Source: CAZXVW01 sp964644025
Lineage (GTDB): Bacteria > Acidobacteriota > Terriglobia > Bryobacterales > Bryobacteraceae
Reading direction: 5' to 3'
Assembly (NCBI GenBank): GCA_964644025.1
Contig: CAZXVW010000001.1
Span: 1-64,000, forward strand
Length of the DNA: 64,000 bases
Below are positions 35,418 through 44,233 of the stretch, in pieces; positions within the stretch are counted from its first letter, which is position 1; every line of letters starts with the position of its first letter. Made by a program: the position numbers and the translations under genes. A model generated the notes under the pieces. The model was not told where the DNA came from, ran no database searches, and saw only the letters and a list, made by a program, of their open reading frames with translations.

Positions 35418-37775
35418 TCAGATTCGCATTTGCTCGGCCGGGCCGGCGATGGGTTCCCAGCGGGCTGACAGTTGCGGCTTGCCTTCCATACCGGCCCAGG
35501 CCTGGCCCTTCCCTTCGGGAGTGCGGATGAGGATGCCCGCGCGCCCGGTCTCCCGCTTCCATTGAAACGTGACCGGCTCCTGCTCATCGCGGACGAGCAT
35601 CACGGCGGCGATGACAGTGGCGGCGGCGCGCCGCCGGGTAGAGGCGGTGAAGTGCCACTGGTTCGGCATGTCCTCCTGATACTCGGGCGGATTGCCCTCG
35701 TTGAACGGCGTGCCGAACCTGTCGGTCTGAGAAAGTTCGAAACCGCCCTGGCAGGCCAGGCGGACAGTGAGCGAGGCGCCCTTGCGCGCGGAGACGACGG
35801 CGTTGTTGCGCTCATCGACCTTCATCTTGTCAAAGGCGTGAAGCAGCCACTGGAACCGGGCGGGGCCGGGCGCTTCGAGTTCATCGACAACGAGGAAGAC
35901 GCCGGGACGCAAGAACAGAACGTGGCGGAGGAACCGCTTCAGCTTACCGGCGTAGGCGGGCGTCGCATCGCCGCAAACGTAGGTGATGGCATGCTGGTGC
36001 CGGAACGCGGTGATCTTGCCGTTGGCCCAGGGCTGGCGAACCACCTGGCCCTCGCCGTCCACCAGGATCGCGTTGTTGGCCTTGGTCTGGCGGGTCCAGA
36101 GCGCGTGGTGCGGCATTCCGTAAGCAGGCCCGTAATAGCCGGAAGGGATCGCCAGCGCCCGGCCGCCCTTGAGGATGGCGAAGCTGTTCTGGTCGGCGTG
36201 GCTGTGGCTGACGCTGCCGTAAGGGCTGGACTTGAACAGAAAGAAAGTGTCCTGCCGGGGCCTGTCCAGGGCGCTGTGCAAGCCGGCCCACCCGACGCCC
36301 CGGAAGACGGCCGCGGCGGGAAGTCCACGGGGCGGCGCGGGGCGCACGTTGTCCTCGGTGATGAGCGAGATCATCGGGTCGGAGCCGGCCAGGGAAGCGC
36401 CGGTCTGGTCCGCCCACCAGACGCAGGCAGGGTCATGAAAGCGGCGCCCGTGATGCATCATCAGAGCCGCGGCGGTGGAGCCAACGCCGCCCCGCTCAGT
36501 GCCGTCGCCGAACGGCTTGATCTCGCCGACCGGCGAGGCGCAGTAGAGGAAGAAGCGGCGGATCTTGCGGAAGAACGGGCGGCGGTACAAGTCGAAACCC
36601 GTGGCGCTGCGGAGGCTTTCCAGCGCGGGCAGGTAGATGGTGTTGTAAGCCTGAGCATAGCTGATGCCTTCGGCCCAGCCGCCGTCAATACCAGCCCAGT
36701 GAGGATAGAACGTGGTGAGAGCGCGCAGCGAGTAGTCGAGCCATTCGGCCGCGTCTGGAGCTTCGTCTTTCAAGACCACGGCGTACTCGCTCAAATAAGC
36801 GATCAGGCGCCCGTTGTGGCTTTCGCCAGGCCGGGCGAGGTAATCGGCGCGGCGCAGGCGTTCAAGCACCTGGCGGGCGCGGCCGATGGTCATCCGGCGG
36901 AGGCGGGCGCGCTCACCGTCATCGAGCAGCGGAAACAGCCAGTCGTAGGCGCGGTGGCCGTGGCGGGCCATGCTGAGGCCCGGTTCGTCGCCGTAGCGGG
37001 AGAGCACCGACATCGGGCCGTCAATGCCCCAGGTTTCCACTTCGAGCAGGATCTTTTTGGCCGCCAGGCCGTAGTGCTCCTCGCCGGTGAGCAACCAGGC
37101 CAGCGCCAGGATGCTCATGCCGCCGTCGATGAAGCGACGGAAGTCGCGAAAGTACGCCGTGTAACCCATCCGCTGGCGGGTGCGGCCTTCGAAGGTGTGA
37201 TACCGCGGCGGCTTGGGCAGTGGGAGCTTGAGAGCTTCGTCGGCGCGCGGCCGGAGATCTTCCCATGCGCGGCGGCGGGTGGTGCGGAGCGTGGCGCGGA
37301 TTTCTTCGAGTTCCCTGGCGGGGAAGATGTAGCGCGGGTGCGTGCCCGGGACGCTGGCGAGCAGCTCCCGCGGTTCTTTCCACGGCAGCTCCGGCAGATG
37401 GGCGGGGACGGTGAAGCGCCAGGCGCCGCGGCGGGCGACGACGGAGCCGGAAGCGCCCAGGGCCTCGACGTCCCAGGTATAGGAGCCGGGCGGGAACGTC
37501 CGGTCGGGCAGGTGCACCGGATCAAGCAGGCGAGGACTCTCGTACACAGTCTTTCCGCTCGTGTCACGGACTACCAGGCGATAGCCGGAGGCGCCCGGGG
37601 CGCGCCACCAGGCGAAGCCCGGCGGGTTGACACCGGCAGCGGCGCCATCGGCGGGGCGAGGGAACAGGCCGCGCGGTGGCGGAGTTTGCGGGAAGGCAAC
37701 AGCGGCGCATAAGGCCTTCGGCGGAACAAGCAGCGGCGCAGCGGCGCCATGGAGAAAATCGCGGCGGCGGAGCAT
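35418..37775 (-). CDS. Tat-exported DUF4962 / heparinase II/III-family protein
   Basis: A 785-residue exported polysaccharide lyase-like protein. The leader is twin-arginine (LRRRDFLHGAAAPLL). Residues 35-130 form an Ig-like N-terminal domain (GFAWWRAPGASGYRLVVRDTSGKTVYE). An alpha/alpha toroid of the DUF4962 type spans about 130-470 (AWLLTGEEHYGLAAKKI, GESHNGRLIAYLSEYA, GIDGGWAEGISYAQAY). A Heparinase_II_III beta domain follows (SPYGSVSHSHADQNSFAILKGGRALAI), whose SHADQNS histidine is the usual metal-site residue. Relatives degrade alginate, heparin-like or sulfated uronic acid polymers. It starts 47 bases after the GT-C-like gene stop in the same direction. Confidence 0.87.
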   Translation of the reverse strand: MLRRRDFLHGAAAPLLVPPKALCAAVAFPQTPPPRGLFPRPADGAAAGVNPPGFAWWRAPGASGYRLVVRDTSGKTVYESPRLLDPVHLPDRTFPPGSYTWDVEALGASGSVVARRGAWRFTVPAHLPELPWKEPRELLASVPGTHPRYIFPARELEEIRATLRTTRRRAWEDLRPRADEALKLPLPKPPRYHTFEGRTRQRMGYTAYFRDFRRFIDGGMSILALAWLLTGEEHYGLAAKKILLEVETWGIDGPMSVLSRYGDEPGLSMARHGHRAYDWLFPLLDDGERARLRRMTIGRARQVLERLRRADYLARPGESHNGRLIAYLSEYAVVLKDEAPDAAEWLDYSLRALTTFYPHWAGIDGGWAEGISYAQAYNTIYLPALESLRSATGFDLYRRPFFRKIRRFFLYCASPVGEIKPFGDGTERGGVGSTAAALMMHHGRRFHDPACVWWADQTGASLAGSDPMISLITEDNVRPAPPRGLPAAAVFRGVGWAGLHSALDRPRQDTFFLFKSSPYGSVSHSHADQNSFAILKGGRALAIPSGYYGPAYGMPHHALWTRQTKANNAILVDGEGQVVRQPWANGKITAFRHQHAITYVCGDATPAYAGKLKRFLRHVLFLRPGVFLVVDELEAPGPARFQWLLHAFDKMKVDERNNAVVSARKGASLTVRLACQGGFELSQTDRFGTPFNEGNPPEYQEDMPNQWHFTASTRRRAAATVIAAVMLVRDEQEPVTFQWKRETGRAGILIRTPEGKGQAWAGMEGKPQLSARWEPIAGPAEQMRI

Positions 37776-37821
37776 GGTGAATCCAAGATACCAGGATCGA
37801 GCCGTCCCTGGAAATGGAAGT

Positions 37822-39846
37822 TCAGCGATCGAGGCGCGACCACCGCTTCCTGGCCGCCAGCAGCCAGAGGAAGCCAGCGAGGAATGCCAGCGCCGAAGCG
37901 AGCCGGGCGAGCCGCATCTCCAGTCCGCCGTCGTAAGTAAGCCGGATGGTGCAAGGACCGTCGCAGTTCGGGTCGATGAGCATCAGGCCCAGTCCGTCGC
38001 GGCGAATGGGGCAGGAGGCGCCGTTCCAGCGCGCGCGCCAGCCAGGAGCATAGGTCACCTGAACGGAAATCAATTGCCCGGGCTCAAGACTGGCGGTGAT
38101 TTCGGCCTCATGCGGACTGAGCCATTTGCAGGCGGCCGGGGGCGCTTGCGGGTCAGCGAGCGCGGCGAGATAGCCGGCCAGTGGTTCGGTGTCCTGGTAA
38201 CCGGCAGGGGTCCGGGAGACGGCTTGTCCGGGCGCGATGACGTGCGCCAGGGAGCCGGAGACGCCGGGAACTTCGTAGATGACGTCATCACCGTCCCGCC
38301 ACAGCTCACGGAACGTCCCGGCGAACTTGCCCGGGTCGCGGAAGTCACGGAACGCGTCGCGGCTGCCCGGCCCTCCCACGATGATCGCCTTCACTCCGAA
38401 GGCCCGCAACCAGGAAGCGGTGCGGGCCGGATCGTTTTCCGCAAACGTGACGCCGTAGAGAACATGAGGGAGAAGCGGGTTGGTGATCCCCTGATCAAAC
38501 CCTCCACCGAGCATGGGATTGTCGGTGAAGGCGGTAAACCAGAACCGCGTGGAACCGGCGGCAAAAGCGCGCGCGCCGGGCAGGTTCCGGCCGAGCCAGC
38601 GGGCTGTTTCGTACTCGATGCCGCGCTGCATATCAGCCGGCTGAACCAGACCGCGGGCATAAGAGTGGTAGCGGCGGGCTTGCACGATCACCAGCAAGAC
38701 GAACAGCGCCAGCAGGACGGTTCGGACGCGGCGCGGCAGGCGGGCGGCCGCGAACACGGCCGCCAGCGCAAGAGCCATTTCCAGTTCCAAGTGATACCGC
38801 TCGGGCTGGGGGACCAGGTAGACGCCGAACCAGTACCGGGCGAGGACGATGGCGCCGAGAATCAGCGACAGATAGCAGGAAAACCGAAGGCATGGGGAGG
38901 CGCGGGTCCGGCCGAGCGAGAAACGGAGCGCGGCGAGCGCGGCCGCCAGCAGCAGCAGGTACAGCAATTGTGAGGGGCCGAGCGGGTAATGGCCCACCGT
39001 GTACTGAGCATTGTGACGAATGGCGGCGATGGTGGATGGCGGAATCCAGGGGGAGGCGATGGCATAGGCAAGGACTCCGATCCCGGCTGCGAGCAGGAGT
39101 TTCCCGAGCCAGCGGCGGTCCGCTTCCGCCAGCAGGTAGGCCAGCACGGCGGCGGCCAAGGCGAGGGCGCCGAGCCAGTTGGTGACTACGACCGCCGCGG
39201 CGGTCAACGCGGCGGCGTATACGGGGACGGGCCGGCGTTTGCGCAAGGCCCAGCCGAGCGCCGCCAGGGCGATGGGCACGAGCGTCATGGCGGCCACGTG
39301 AGGCCCCTCGCCGTAGCGGACCAGCGCCTGCAAGCGGCGGGCATAAAACGGGCTGCCCATGTCGGCAGCCACCGCCGGGATCAGCAGGGCGGACGGCGAG
39401 ATCACCGAGTACAGCAGCGCGGCCGCGAAACTCGGCCAGCGCTCGCCGGAGAACTTCCAGGCGAACCAGAACAGCGTTACGGGTCCGAGCGAGTACATCG
39501 CGGCGGTCACGGCGTGGTAGGCCAGCGCCGTCGAGACGCCGGAGACGGCGGCCGCGCCCGCCACCAGGATGTGCAGCAGCGGCGGGTAGGTGTTCTGGAA
39601 CGGGATGCCGCCATACCAGAGGGGAAACCACTGAAACTCCCCCGGATGATGAAGCATCCACCGGCTGAGGCCGATGTAGGCGGCTTCAATGGAGTCCCGG
39701 TACTGAGTGTATTCGGTGACAAACAGCCGGCTGCACACCCAGGAATTGGCGCCGAGCAGGAGGAGTGCGAGTGCAAGCGGGCTCGAAAGCCGGGATAGAA
39801 TGGAGGATCTGAGGTCGCGGGACAAGGCTGTGTGTTGGATCAGCAA
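37822..39846 (-). CDS. Multi-pass membrane protein, GT-C glycosyltransferase-like
   Basis: A 674-residue protein with about 11-13 hydrophobic helices up to residue 395, a soluble C-terminal domain (about 400-640) and a final helix. The loop after helix one carries acidic residues (TEYTQYRDSIEAAY), and the sequence HPGEFQWFPLWYGGIPFQNTYPPLLH follows, which resembles the first catalytic loop of GT-C or 6-pyruvoyl-tetrahydropterin-synthase-related membrane proteins. These use lipid-linked sugars for cell-surface polymers. The start is uncertain: TTG at 39846 is the best in-frame choice, and no ATG lies near the first helix. The gene is divergent from the YihY gene. No acceptor can be named. Confidence 0.72.
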   Translation of the reverse strand: MLIQHTALSRDLRSSILSRLSSPLALALLLLGANSWVCSRLFVTEYTQYRDSIEAAYIGLSRWMLHHPGEFQWFPLWYGGIPFQNTYPPLLHILVAGAAAVSGVSTALAYHAVTAAMYSLGPVTLFWFAWKFSGERWPSFAAALLYSVISPSALLIPAVAADMGSPFYARRLQALVRYGEGPHVAAMTLVPIALAALGWALRKRRPVPVYAAALTAAAVVVTNWLGALALAAAVLAYLLAEADRRWLGKLLLAAGIGVLAYAIASPWIPPSTIAAIRHNAQYTVGHYPLGPSQLLYLLLLAAALAALRFSLGRTRASPCLRFSCYLSLILGAIVLARYWFGVYLVPQPERYHLELEMALALAAVFAAARLPRRVRTVLLALFVLLVIVQARRYHSYARGLVQPADMQRGIEYETARWLGRNLPGARAFAAGSTRFWFTAFTDNPMLGGGFDQGITNPLLPHVLYGVTFAENDPARTASWLRAFGVKAIIVGGPGSRDAFRDFRDPGKFAGTFRELWRDGDDVIYEVPGVSGSLAHVIAPGQAVSRTPAGYQDTEPLAGYLAALADPQAPPAACKWLSPHEAEITASLEPGQLISVQVTYAPGWRARWNGASCPIRRDGLGLMLIDPNCDGPCTIRLTYDGGLEMRLARLASALAFLAGFLWLLAARKRWSRLDR

Positions 39847-39926
39847 CCATTGTCCCGCGCCCGGCGCCCCGGCGCCAGTCCTGGCAGGCGCACCGAGACT
39901 GTTGCCGGCCGCGGCAATTCAATCAC

Positions 39927-40799
39927 GTGAAGCTATCCTGGCTAGAACGGCTTTGGTGGCTCCTGCGACGGGCCTTCATCGCAGTATACGAAGACGGCTG
40001 CCTGGGCATTGCCAAGGGCGCTGCCTATTCGGGGCTGCTGTCATTCTTCCCGGTTCTCACCACCGTGGCGCTGGTTCTGGTGAAGGTCAAGGCGGAACAA
40101 GTAGCGGAGGTGATCTCCCGGTTTCTGTTCGAAGTGGTCCCGCCGGGGACCCAAGAGCTGGTGATGCGGCAGTTCGCCTTTCGCGGGGAAAAGCCGGGGT
40201 CGCTCCTGGTGATCGCCGGACTGGTATCACTGGGAGCGGCATCGGGTTTCATCCTCAGCCTGGTCGAAGGTTTCAACGCGGTGTATCACGTGCCCACGGA
40301 ACGGCCGCTGGTGCACGGCCGGCTGGTGGCAATCGGGCTGGTGTTCTCTTCGGCGCTACCGGCGTTGTGCGCCTCGGCGATGATCATTTTCGGCGCCCGC
40401 ACCGAACTGTGGCTGGTCAGGATGCTGGGCGTGATCGGGCAGGGCGAAGAATTAGTGGGCGGCCTGCTGTTGCTCGGCAAGTTGCTGCGGTATGGGATGG
40501 CTTACGTGGCGATGTCGGCGACCCTCCTGCTGTTATACAAGTTCGGCCCGAACCGTCCGCAGCCGTGGCGCCATATCTGGCCGGGCTCACTGGTAGCGGC
40601 GCTACTGTGGTTTCTGGCTACGCTGGGCTTTTCCTGGTACGTGCGCAATATCGCCGACTACAACCTCATTTACGGAAGCATCGGCACGGTCATCGCCTTG
40701 CTGCTGTGGATGTACATTCTCTCGCTGGTCACCCTGTACGGTTGCGCCTTCAACGCCGAGCGCGAACGGCTGGAAAAAGCGCGCGGCGGTGAACTTTGA
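39927..40799 (+). CDS. YihY/BrkB family inner-membrane protein
   Basis: A 290-residue integral membrane protein of the YihY/virulence factor BrkB family (old annotation: ribonuclease BN). Six hydrophobic helices are visible, with the family markers GCLGIAKGAAYSGLLSFFPVLTTVAL, FNAVYHVPTERP, YKFGPNRPQPWRHIWPGSLVAALLWFLA and YGSIGTVIALLLWMYI. The molecular function is not established. The GTG at 39927 is the only in-frame start at the right place, and there is no clear Shine-Dalgarno sequence. It lies 51 bases upstream of the TssB-TssC fusion, so the two may share a transcript. Confidence 0.92.
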   Translation: MKLSWLERLWWLLRRAFIAVYEDGCLGIAKGAAYSGLLSFFPVLTTVALVLVKVKAEQVAEVISRFLFEVVPPGTQELVMRQFAFRGEKPGSLLVIAGLVSLGAASGFILSLVEGFNAVYHVPTERPLVHGRLVAIGLVFSSALPALCASAMIIFGARTELWLVRMLGVIGQGEELVGGLLLLGKLLRYGMAYVAMSATLLLLYKFGPNRPQPWRHIWPGSLVAALLWFLATLGFSWYVRNIADYNLIYGSIGTVIALLLWMYILSLVTLYGCAFNAERERLEKARGGEL

Positions 40800-40850
40800 G
40801 CCAGAGTTTTCGTTTCCCGTGCGGTATTCTTTAGGCAAAGGAGAGCGGCG

Positions 40851-42314
40851 ATGTCATCTTCGTTTTCGTTCGGCGAAGTCCGTCTGGATGTGAATCCCGC
40901 CAGCCCGTCCTCACCGGCAAGGCCCGATCCGGAGACCCCGTTCCGGATTGCGGTGCTGGGGGACTTCAGCGGACGGGGCAGCCGGGGAATCGTGGAGTCC
41001 GGGCAAGCCATGGCCAGGCGCCGGCGATGGCTGATTGATCGCGACAACCTCGACGAGGTCATGGAACGGCTCGAGGTCGAACTGGATCTGCCGGTGGCGG
41101 GAAAGGTGCGGTTCCGGGAACTGGAGGATTTCCACCCTGACCGGCTTTATACGGAATTGGAGATGTTCCAGAAATTGAGAGAGGCGGAACAGGAAGCGGC
41201 GCGTGCGCCGGTTCCACCGCCCGCCCCCCGGCGGCCGCCGTCACCGCCGCCACCGGATTTGAGCCTGGACGGGCTGCTGGAGGCCGCCGTCGAGGCAACC
41301 GAGAGCGCGGCCAGCGAGCCCCGGCCGGCGCCCAAAGACAAGCTACATGCGTGGGTCGAGGAGACGGTGGCGCCGCACCTGGAACCGAAAGCCGACCCGC
41401 GGCGGGAGCAGATCCGGGCGCTGATCGACAAGACGGCAACGGCGCAGATGCGGGCCCTGATGCACTATCCCACCTTCCAGGCGCTCGAGGCGGCATGGCG
41501 CGCAATGTTCTTCCTGGTACGGCGCGTGGAGACGGGCCCGAAGCTCAAGTTGTACCTGATGGACGTGTCGAAGCAGGAGCTGGCCGCGGACCTGGGCGCG
41601 GCCGATGAGGCGCGGGAGACCGGCGTGTACCAACTGCTGGCCGGGGACTTGGAGGAGGCGCCCTGGGCGGTGATCGCCGGCCTGTACACGTTTGGGGCGG
41701 CCGGTGCGGACATGCCGCTGCTGGCGCGGCTGGCCGTGGTGGCGAAAGCGCTGGGCGCCCCGCTGCTGGCCGGAGCCGGGCCACGCCTGGCGGGCTGCAA
41801 ATCGCTGGCCGCATCGCCGGATCCGGCTGAGTGGCGCGAGCCGGCTGACGCGGGCTGGGAAGCGTTCCGCGCGACGCCGGCGGCGGCTTCGGTGGGGCTG
41901 GCGCTTCCCCGGTTCCTGTTGCGGCTTCCTTACGGCAGGGAGACCGATCCGTGCGAGGCGTTCGCCTTCGAGGAGATGGGAGAGCAGCCGGAGCATGAAA
42001 GGTACCTGTGGGGTAATCCGGCGATTGCCTGCGCCTCCCTGCTGGCCGAATCGTTTGCGGCGAGCGAATGGGACTTCCGTCCCGGCCAACACCTTCGGAT
42101 CGACGGGCTGCCGCTGCACGTGTACCGGCGCGACGGCGAATCCGTGGCTCAGCCTTGCGCCGAGACGCTGCTCGGCGAACGCGCCGCCGAACGCATTCTG
42201 GAGAATGGCCTGATGGCGCTGGCGTCTTACCGGGACCGTGATTCCATCCGCCTGGTGCGGTTCCAGTCGGCGGCGCGCCCGGCTGCTCCGTTGGCGGCCT
42301 GGTGGGCGCGGTAA
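40851..42314 (+). CDS. TssB-TssC fusion, type VI secretion-like contractile sheath protein
   Basis: A 487-residue protein joining two T6SS sheath subunits. Residues 28-115 match TssB (VipA): RIAVLGDFSGRGSR, RRRRWLIDRDNLDEVME, KVRFRELEDFHPDRLY. A Pro-rich linker (about 118-137) follows. Residues 185-487 match TssC (VipB): IDKTATAQMRALMHYPTFQALEAAWR, GPKLKLYLMDVSKQELAADL, LPRFLLRLPYG and YLWGNPAIACASLLAE. The TssC part is about 300 residues, clearly shorter than the roughly 490 of a free TssC. No tssA, E, F, G, J, K, L, M, Hcp, VgrG or ClpV gene is near. AAAGGAGAG lies before the ATG. It is cytoplasmic and may be a scaffold or diverged sheath. Confidence 0.85.
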   Translation: MSSSFSFGEVRLDVNPASPSSPARPDPETPFRIAVLGDFSGRGSRGIVESGQAMARRRRWLIDRDNLDEVMERLEVELDLPVAGKVRFRELEDFHPDRLYTELEMFQKLREAEQEAARAPVPPPAPRRPPSPPPPDLSLDGLLEAAVEATESAASEPRPAPKDKLHAWVEETVAPHLEPKADPRREQIRALIDKTATAQMRALMHYPTFQALEAAWRAMFFLVRRVETGPKLKLYLMDVSKQELAADLGAADEARETGVYQLLAGDLEEAPWAVIAGLYTFGAAGADMPLLARLAVVAKALGAPLLAGAGPRLAGCKSLAASPDPAEWREPADAGWEAFRATPAAASVGLALPRFLLRLPYGRETDPCEAFAFEEMGEQPEHERYLWGNPAIACASLLAESFAASEWDFRPGQHLRIDGLPLHVYRRDGESVAQPCAETLLGERAAERILENGLMALASYRDRDSIRLVRFQSAARPAAPLAAWWAR

Positions 42315-42421
42315 GCAGAGCTGACCGGCAACCGGCGTATCATTTAACCCGGCAGATCAACCGGAAAGAGCCGAGGGGGCCCGCGGGCGCTTTTCCACTG
42401 GGGTGGTTGTTTCCGAGGGGC

Positions 42422-43039
42422 TCAGCTCTGTTCCCACTCCCGTTCCAGCATCTGAGCGTATTCGCCGGAGGCGTACAGGGAGAAGTCGAACCGCCTCGGG
42501 TTGAGTTCCGTGTAGCGGTTCAGGTTGAGGCGCGCGGCAAAAAGGTGATCCGCGTAGCGATAGTAGTTCCGGAGAAAATCGCTGGTAAGCTGCGTCTGCT
42601 CCGGCGGCTCGACAAAAACCGAACTGATGCCGATTGCCCGGGAGAAGATTCCCTGGTAGTCCGCCACTCCCCACTTGCGCAGTTTGTCCTTGACGGCTTT
42701 GGGCGGGTTGTAGACCAACAAATAGGCGAAGCTCTGGAAGCGGATTCCCTCTTCGGCCAGTTCGGCGTGGTGGGAGACGAAGTCCAGGCATTGTTCAATC
42801 CAGCGGACCAGGTCCTTGCCCACGTAGAACAACATGCGAAACTCGCAATAGCGGCCGGCGACCACCTTCCGTTCAAGTTCTTCCCCGGTGAGGTCGCCAC
42901 CGGGCAGCAAGCCCTGCAGAATCAAGTTCGCCCGTGAGCTTTCTACCAGTTGGCCGGGGCCGTTGGCGTCGGAAAAGGGATGGAGAATCAGCGGGGGGAG
43001 GGTCCACACCCGGTTGCGATCTACTGCGCCAGTTGACAT
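42422..43039 (-). CDS. Hypothetical protein, convergent with the TssB-TssC gene
   Basis: A 205-residue soluble protein that I do not recognise. It opens with a polar segment (RVWTLPPLILHPFSDANGPGQLVESSRANLIL) and is mostly helical after that (ELERKVVAGRYCEFRMLFYVGKDLVRWIEQCLDF, GIRFQSFAYLLVYNP, LRNYYRYADHLFAARLNLNRYTELN). No signal peptide or membrane helix is present. Aromatic and basic residues are frequent. It faces the TssB-TssC gene across a 107-base convergent gap. Codon use looks native. The ATG at 43039 is preceded by GAGG. A link to the sheath protein is only positional. Confidence 0.7.
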   Translation of the reverse strand: MSTGAVDRNRVWTLPPLILHPFSDANGPGQLVESSRANLILQGLLPGGDLTGEELERKVVAGRYCEFRMLFYVGKDLVRWIEQCLDFVSHHAELAEEGIRFQSFAYLLVYNPPKAVKDKLRKWGVADYQGIFSRAIGISSVFVEPPEQTQLTSDFLRNYYRYADHLFAARLNLNRYTELNPRRFDFSLYASGEYAQMLEREWEQS

Positions 43040-43199
43040 GTCCTCAGTTTCTCATCGTCAGAGCCTGCGGAAATTGTTAGTTTTCCGCCCCCCTGCTGCG
43101 GAAGGCTATTACCGAGCATATCACCGCGCTCACGGCGGGCTGTGACGGCCGCATCTGCGCCACCCCGTTTGCGGTGATTGGTGCGCCGCAAGGTCCGCC

Positions 43200-44141
43200 T
43201 TACTGGCTGGCCGCATCCGGCAACGGCGTGGGAAGCTTCACCGCGCAGCAGCCCGCGTCACCGGCGTCCATCGCACTTTTCTGGTAGTCCAGCTCGAGCT
43301 CGATGATCTGTTTCAGGTTGGCCCACGGTAACTGGGAGGAAATCCGGCGGCCGTTGATGAATAGGGTCGGCGTGGCATTCAGGCCGAGCGCGCGGGCTTC
43401 GGCCAGCGATTCGTCGACCTCTTTCTCGGTAGCCCGGGTTTCCAGGCAGCGGCCCAGCCGCAACGTGTCCAGGCCCGGAACGCCTCGGGCAAATTCGAGG
43501 ACCTTGTCATTCAGGTTTTCCAACGTAATTTCCCTCTGATGCGCGAACATCCAGTCGTGATACGTCCAGAAGGCGTCCTCGGACTGCGCGTAGACGCACC
43601 GGCCCGCGATGGCGGCCTTTTTCGACCACGGGTGGATTGACTCCAGCGGGAGATCCTTGAAGTAGAGCCGGACCTGATCAGGGAAGGTCTTGAGGAGGTT
43701 CGTCCGGAGAATCTCGGACTCCTTGCGGCAAAAAGCGCATCCGAAATCAGTGAACAGGACAAGCTTGACTGGCGCGCCTGGGGTGCCGAGGCTGGGGGCG
43801 GATTCGGTGTGGAGTTTGGCGATGTTTTTGAAGAACGGGTTCTTGTCCACGTCGTAAACCACTGCCCGGACGATCTTTTGCCCGTCGCTGGAAATGTAGA
43901 AGGTGTCTTCCTGATAAGCCCTGCCGGCCGTGCCGCGGACACGGACTTCATAGAAGCCCTTCAGCTCGGAAGGTTTGGGATCTGAGATGCTCACCTTGAT
44001 TTGAGGTCCCCACAGCAGCAGGTGGCGGACGTAGGCTTCCAGGGTCGGCTTGTCGAGCGCGGACTTACCTGTATTCTCCGCGGCACCTGGCCCCAGCAAC
44101 AGTGCGAGCAAGAACAGCAGTCCAACCGGTAACGAGCGCAT
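43200..44141 (-). CDS. Exported DsbA-family thioredoxin-fold protein
   Basis: A 313-residue protein with a signal peptide (MRSLPVGLLFLLALLLGPGAA). An N-terminal domain of about 90 residues (KVSISDPKPSELKGFYEVRVRG) precedes the thioredoxin fold. The redox motif is C135-A-F-C138 (TDFGCAFCRKE) and the cis-Pro loop is NATPTLFING. Such proteins oxidise or isomerise periplasmic disulfides. The DsbC/G-like layout with a leading domain may allow dimer formation. The C-terminus has an extra CC pair (DAGCCAVK). ATG 44141 was chosen over a Pro/Gly-rich extension to 44237. TAAAAT ends seven bases upstream, so the mRNA may be leaderless. Confidence 0.88.
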   Translation of the reverse strand: MRSLPVGLLFLLALLLGPGAAENTGKSALDKPTLEAYVRHLLLWGPQIKVSISDPKPSELKGFYEVRVRGTAGRAYQEDTFYISSDGQKIVRAVVYDVDKNPFFKNIAKLHTESAPSLGTPGAPVKLVLFTDFGCAFCRKESEILRTNLLKTFPDQVRLYFKDLPLESIHPWSKKAAIAGRCVYAQSEDAFWTYHDWMFAHQREITLENLNDKVLEFARGVPGLDTLRLGRCLETRATEKEVDESLAEARALGLNATPTLFINGRRISSQLPWANLKQIIELELDYQKSAMDAGDAGCCAVKLPTPLPDAASQ

Positions 44142-44148
44142 TAATCCT

Positions 44149-44154
44149 ATTTTA
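44149..44154 (-). promoter_or_regulatory. -10 box (TAAAAT) seven bases before a start codon
   Basis: On the minus strand TAAAAT ends seven bases before the ATG of the DsbA-like gene at 44141. This places the transcription start at about the A of the start codon, without room for a Shine-Dalgarno sequence. Confidence 0.45.
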
Positions 44155-44233
44155 GCGTAGGCGGAGCCGCCGCCTTCACCCGTGGCGCCGGTGGGCGGGG
44201 AGCGGGAGCGCCGCCCGGGAAAGGGAAAGCGAA

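Noticed and set aside
39900..43100. Possible complete type VI secretion cluster around the TssB-TssC fusion
   Set aside because: None of the neighbouring proteins matches a baseplate, tube, membrane-complex or ClpV component.
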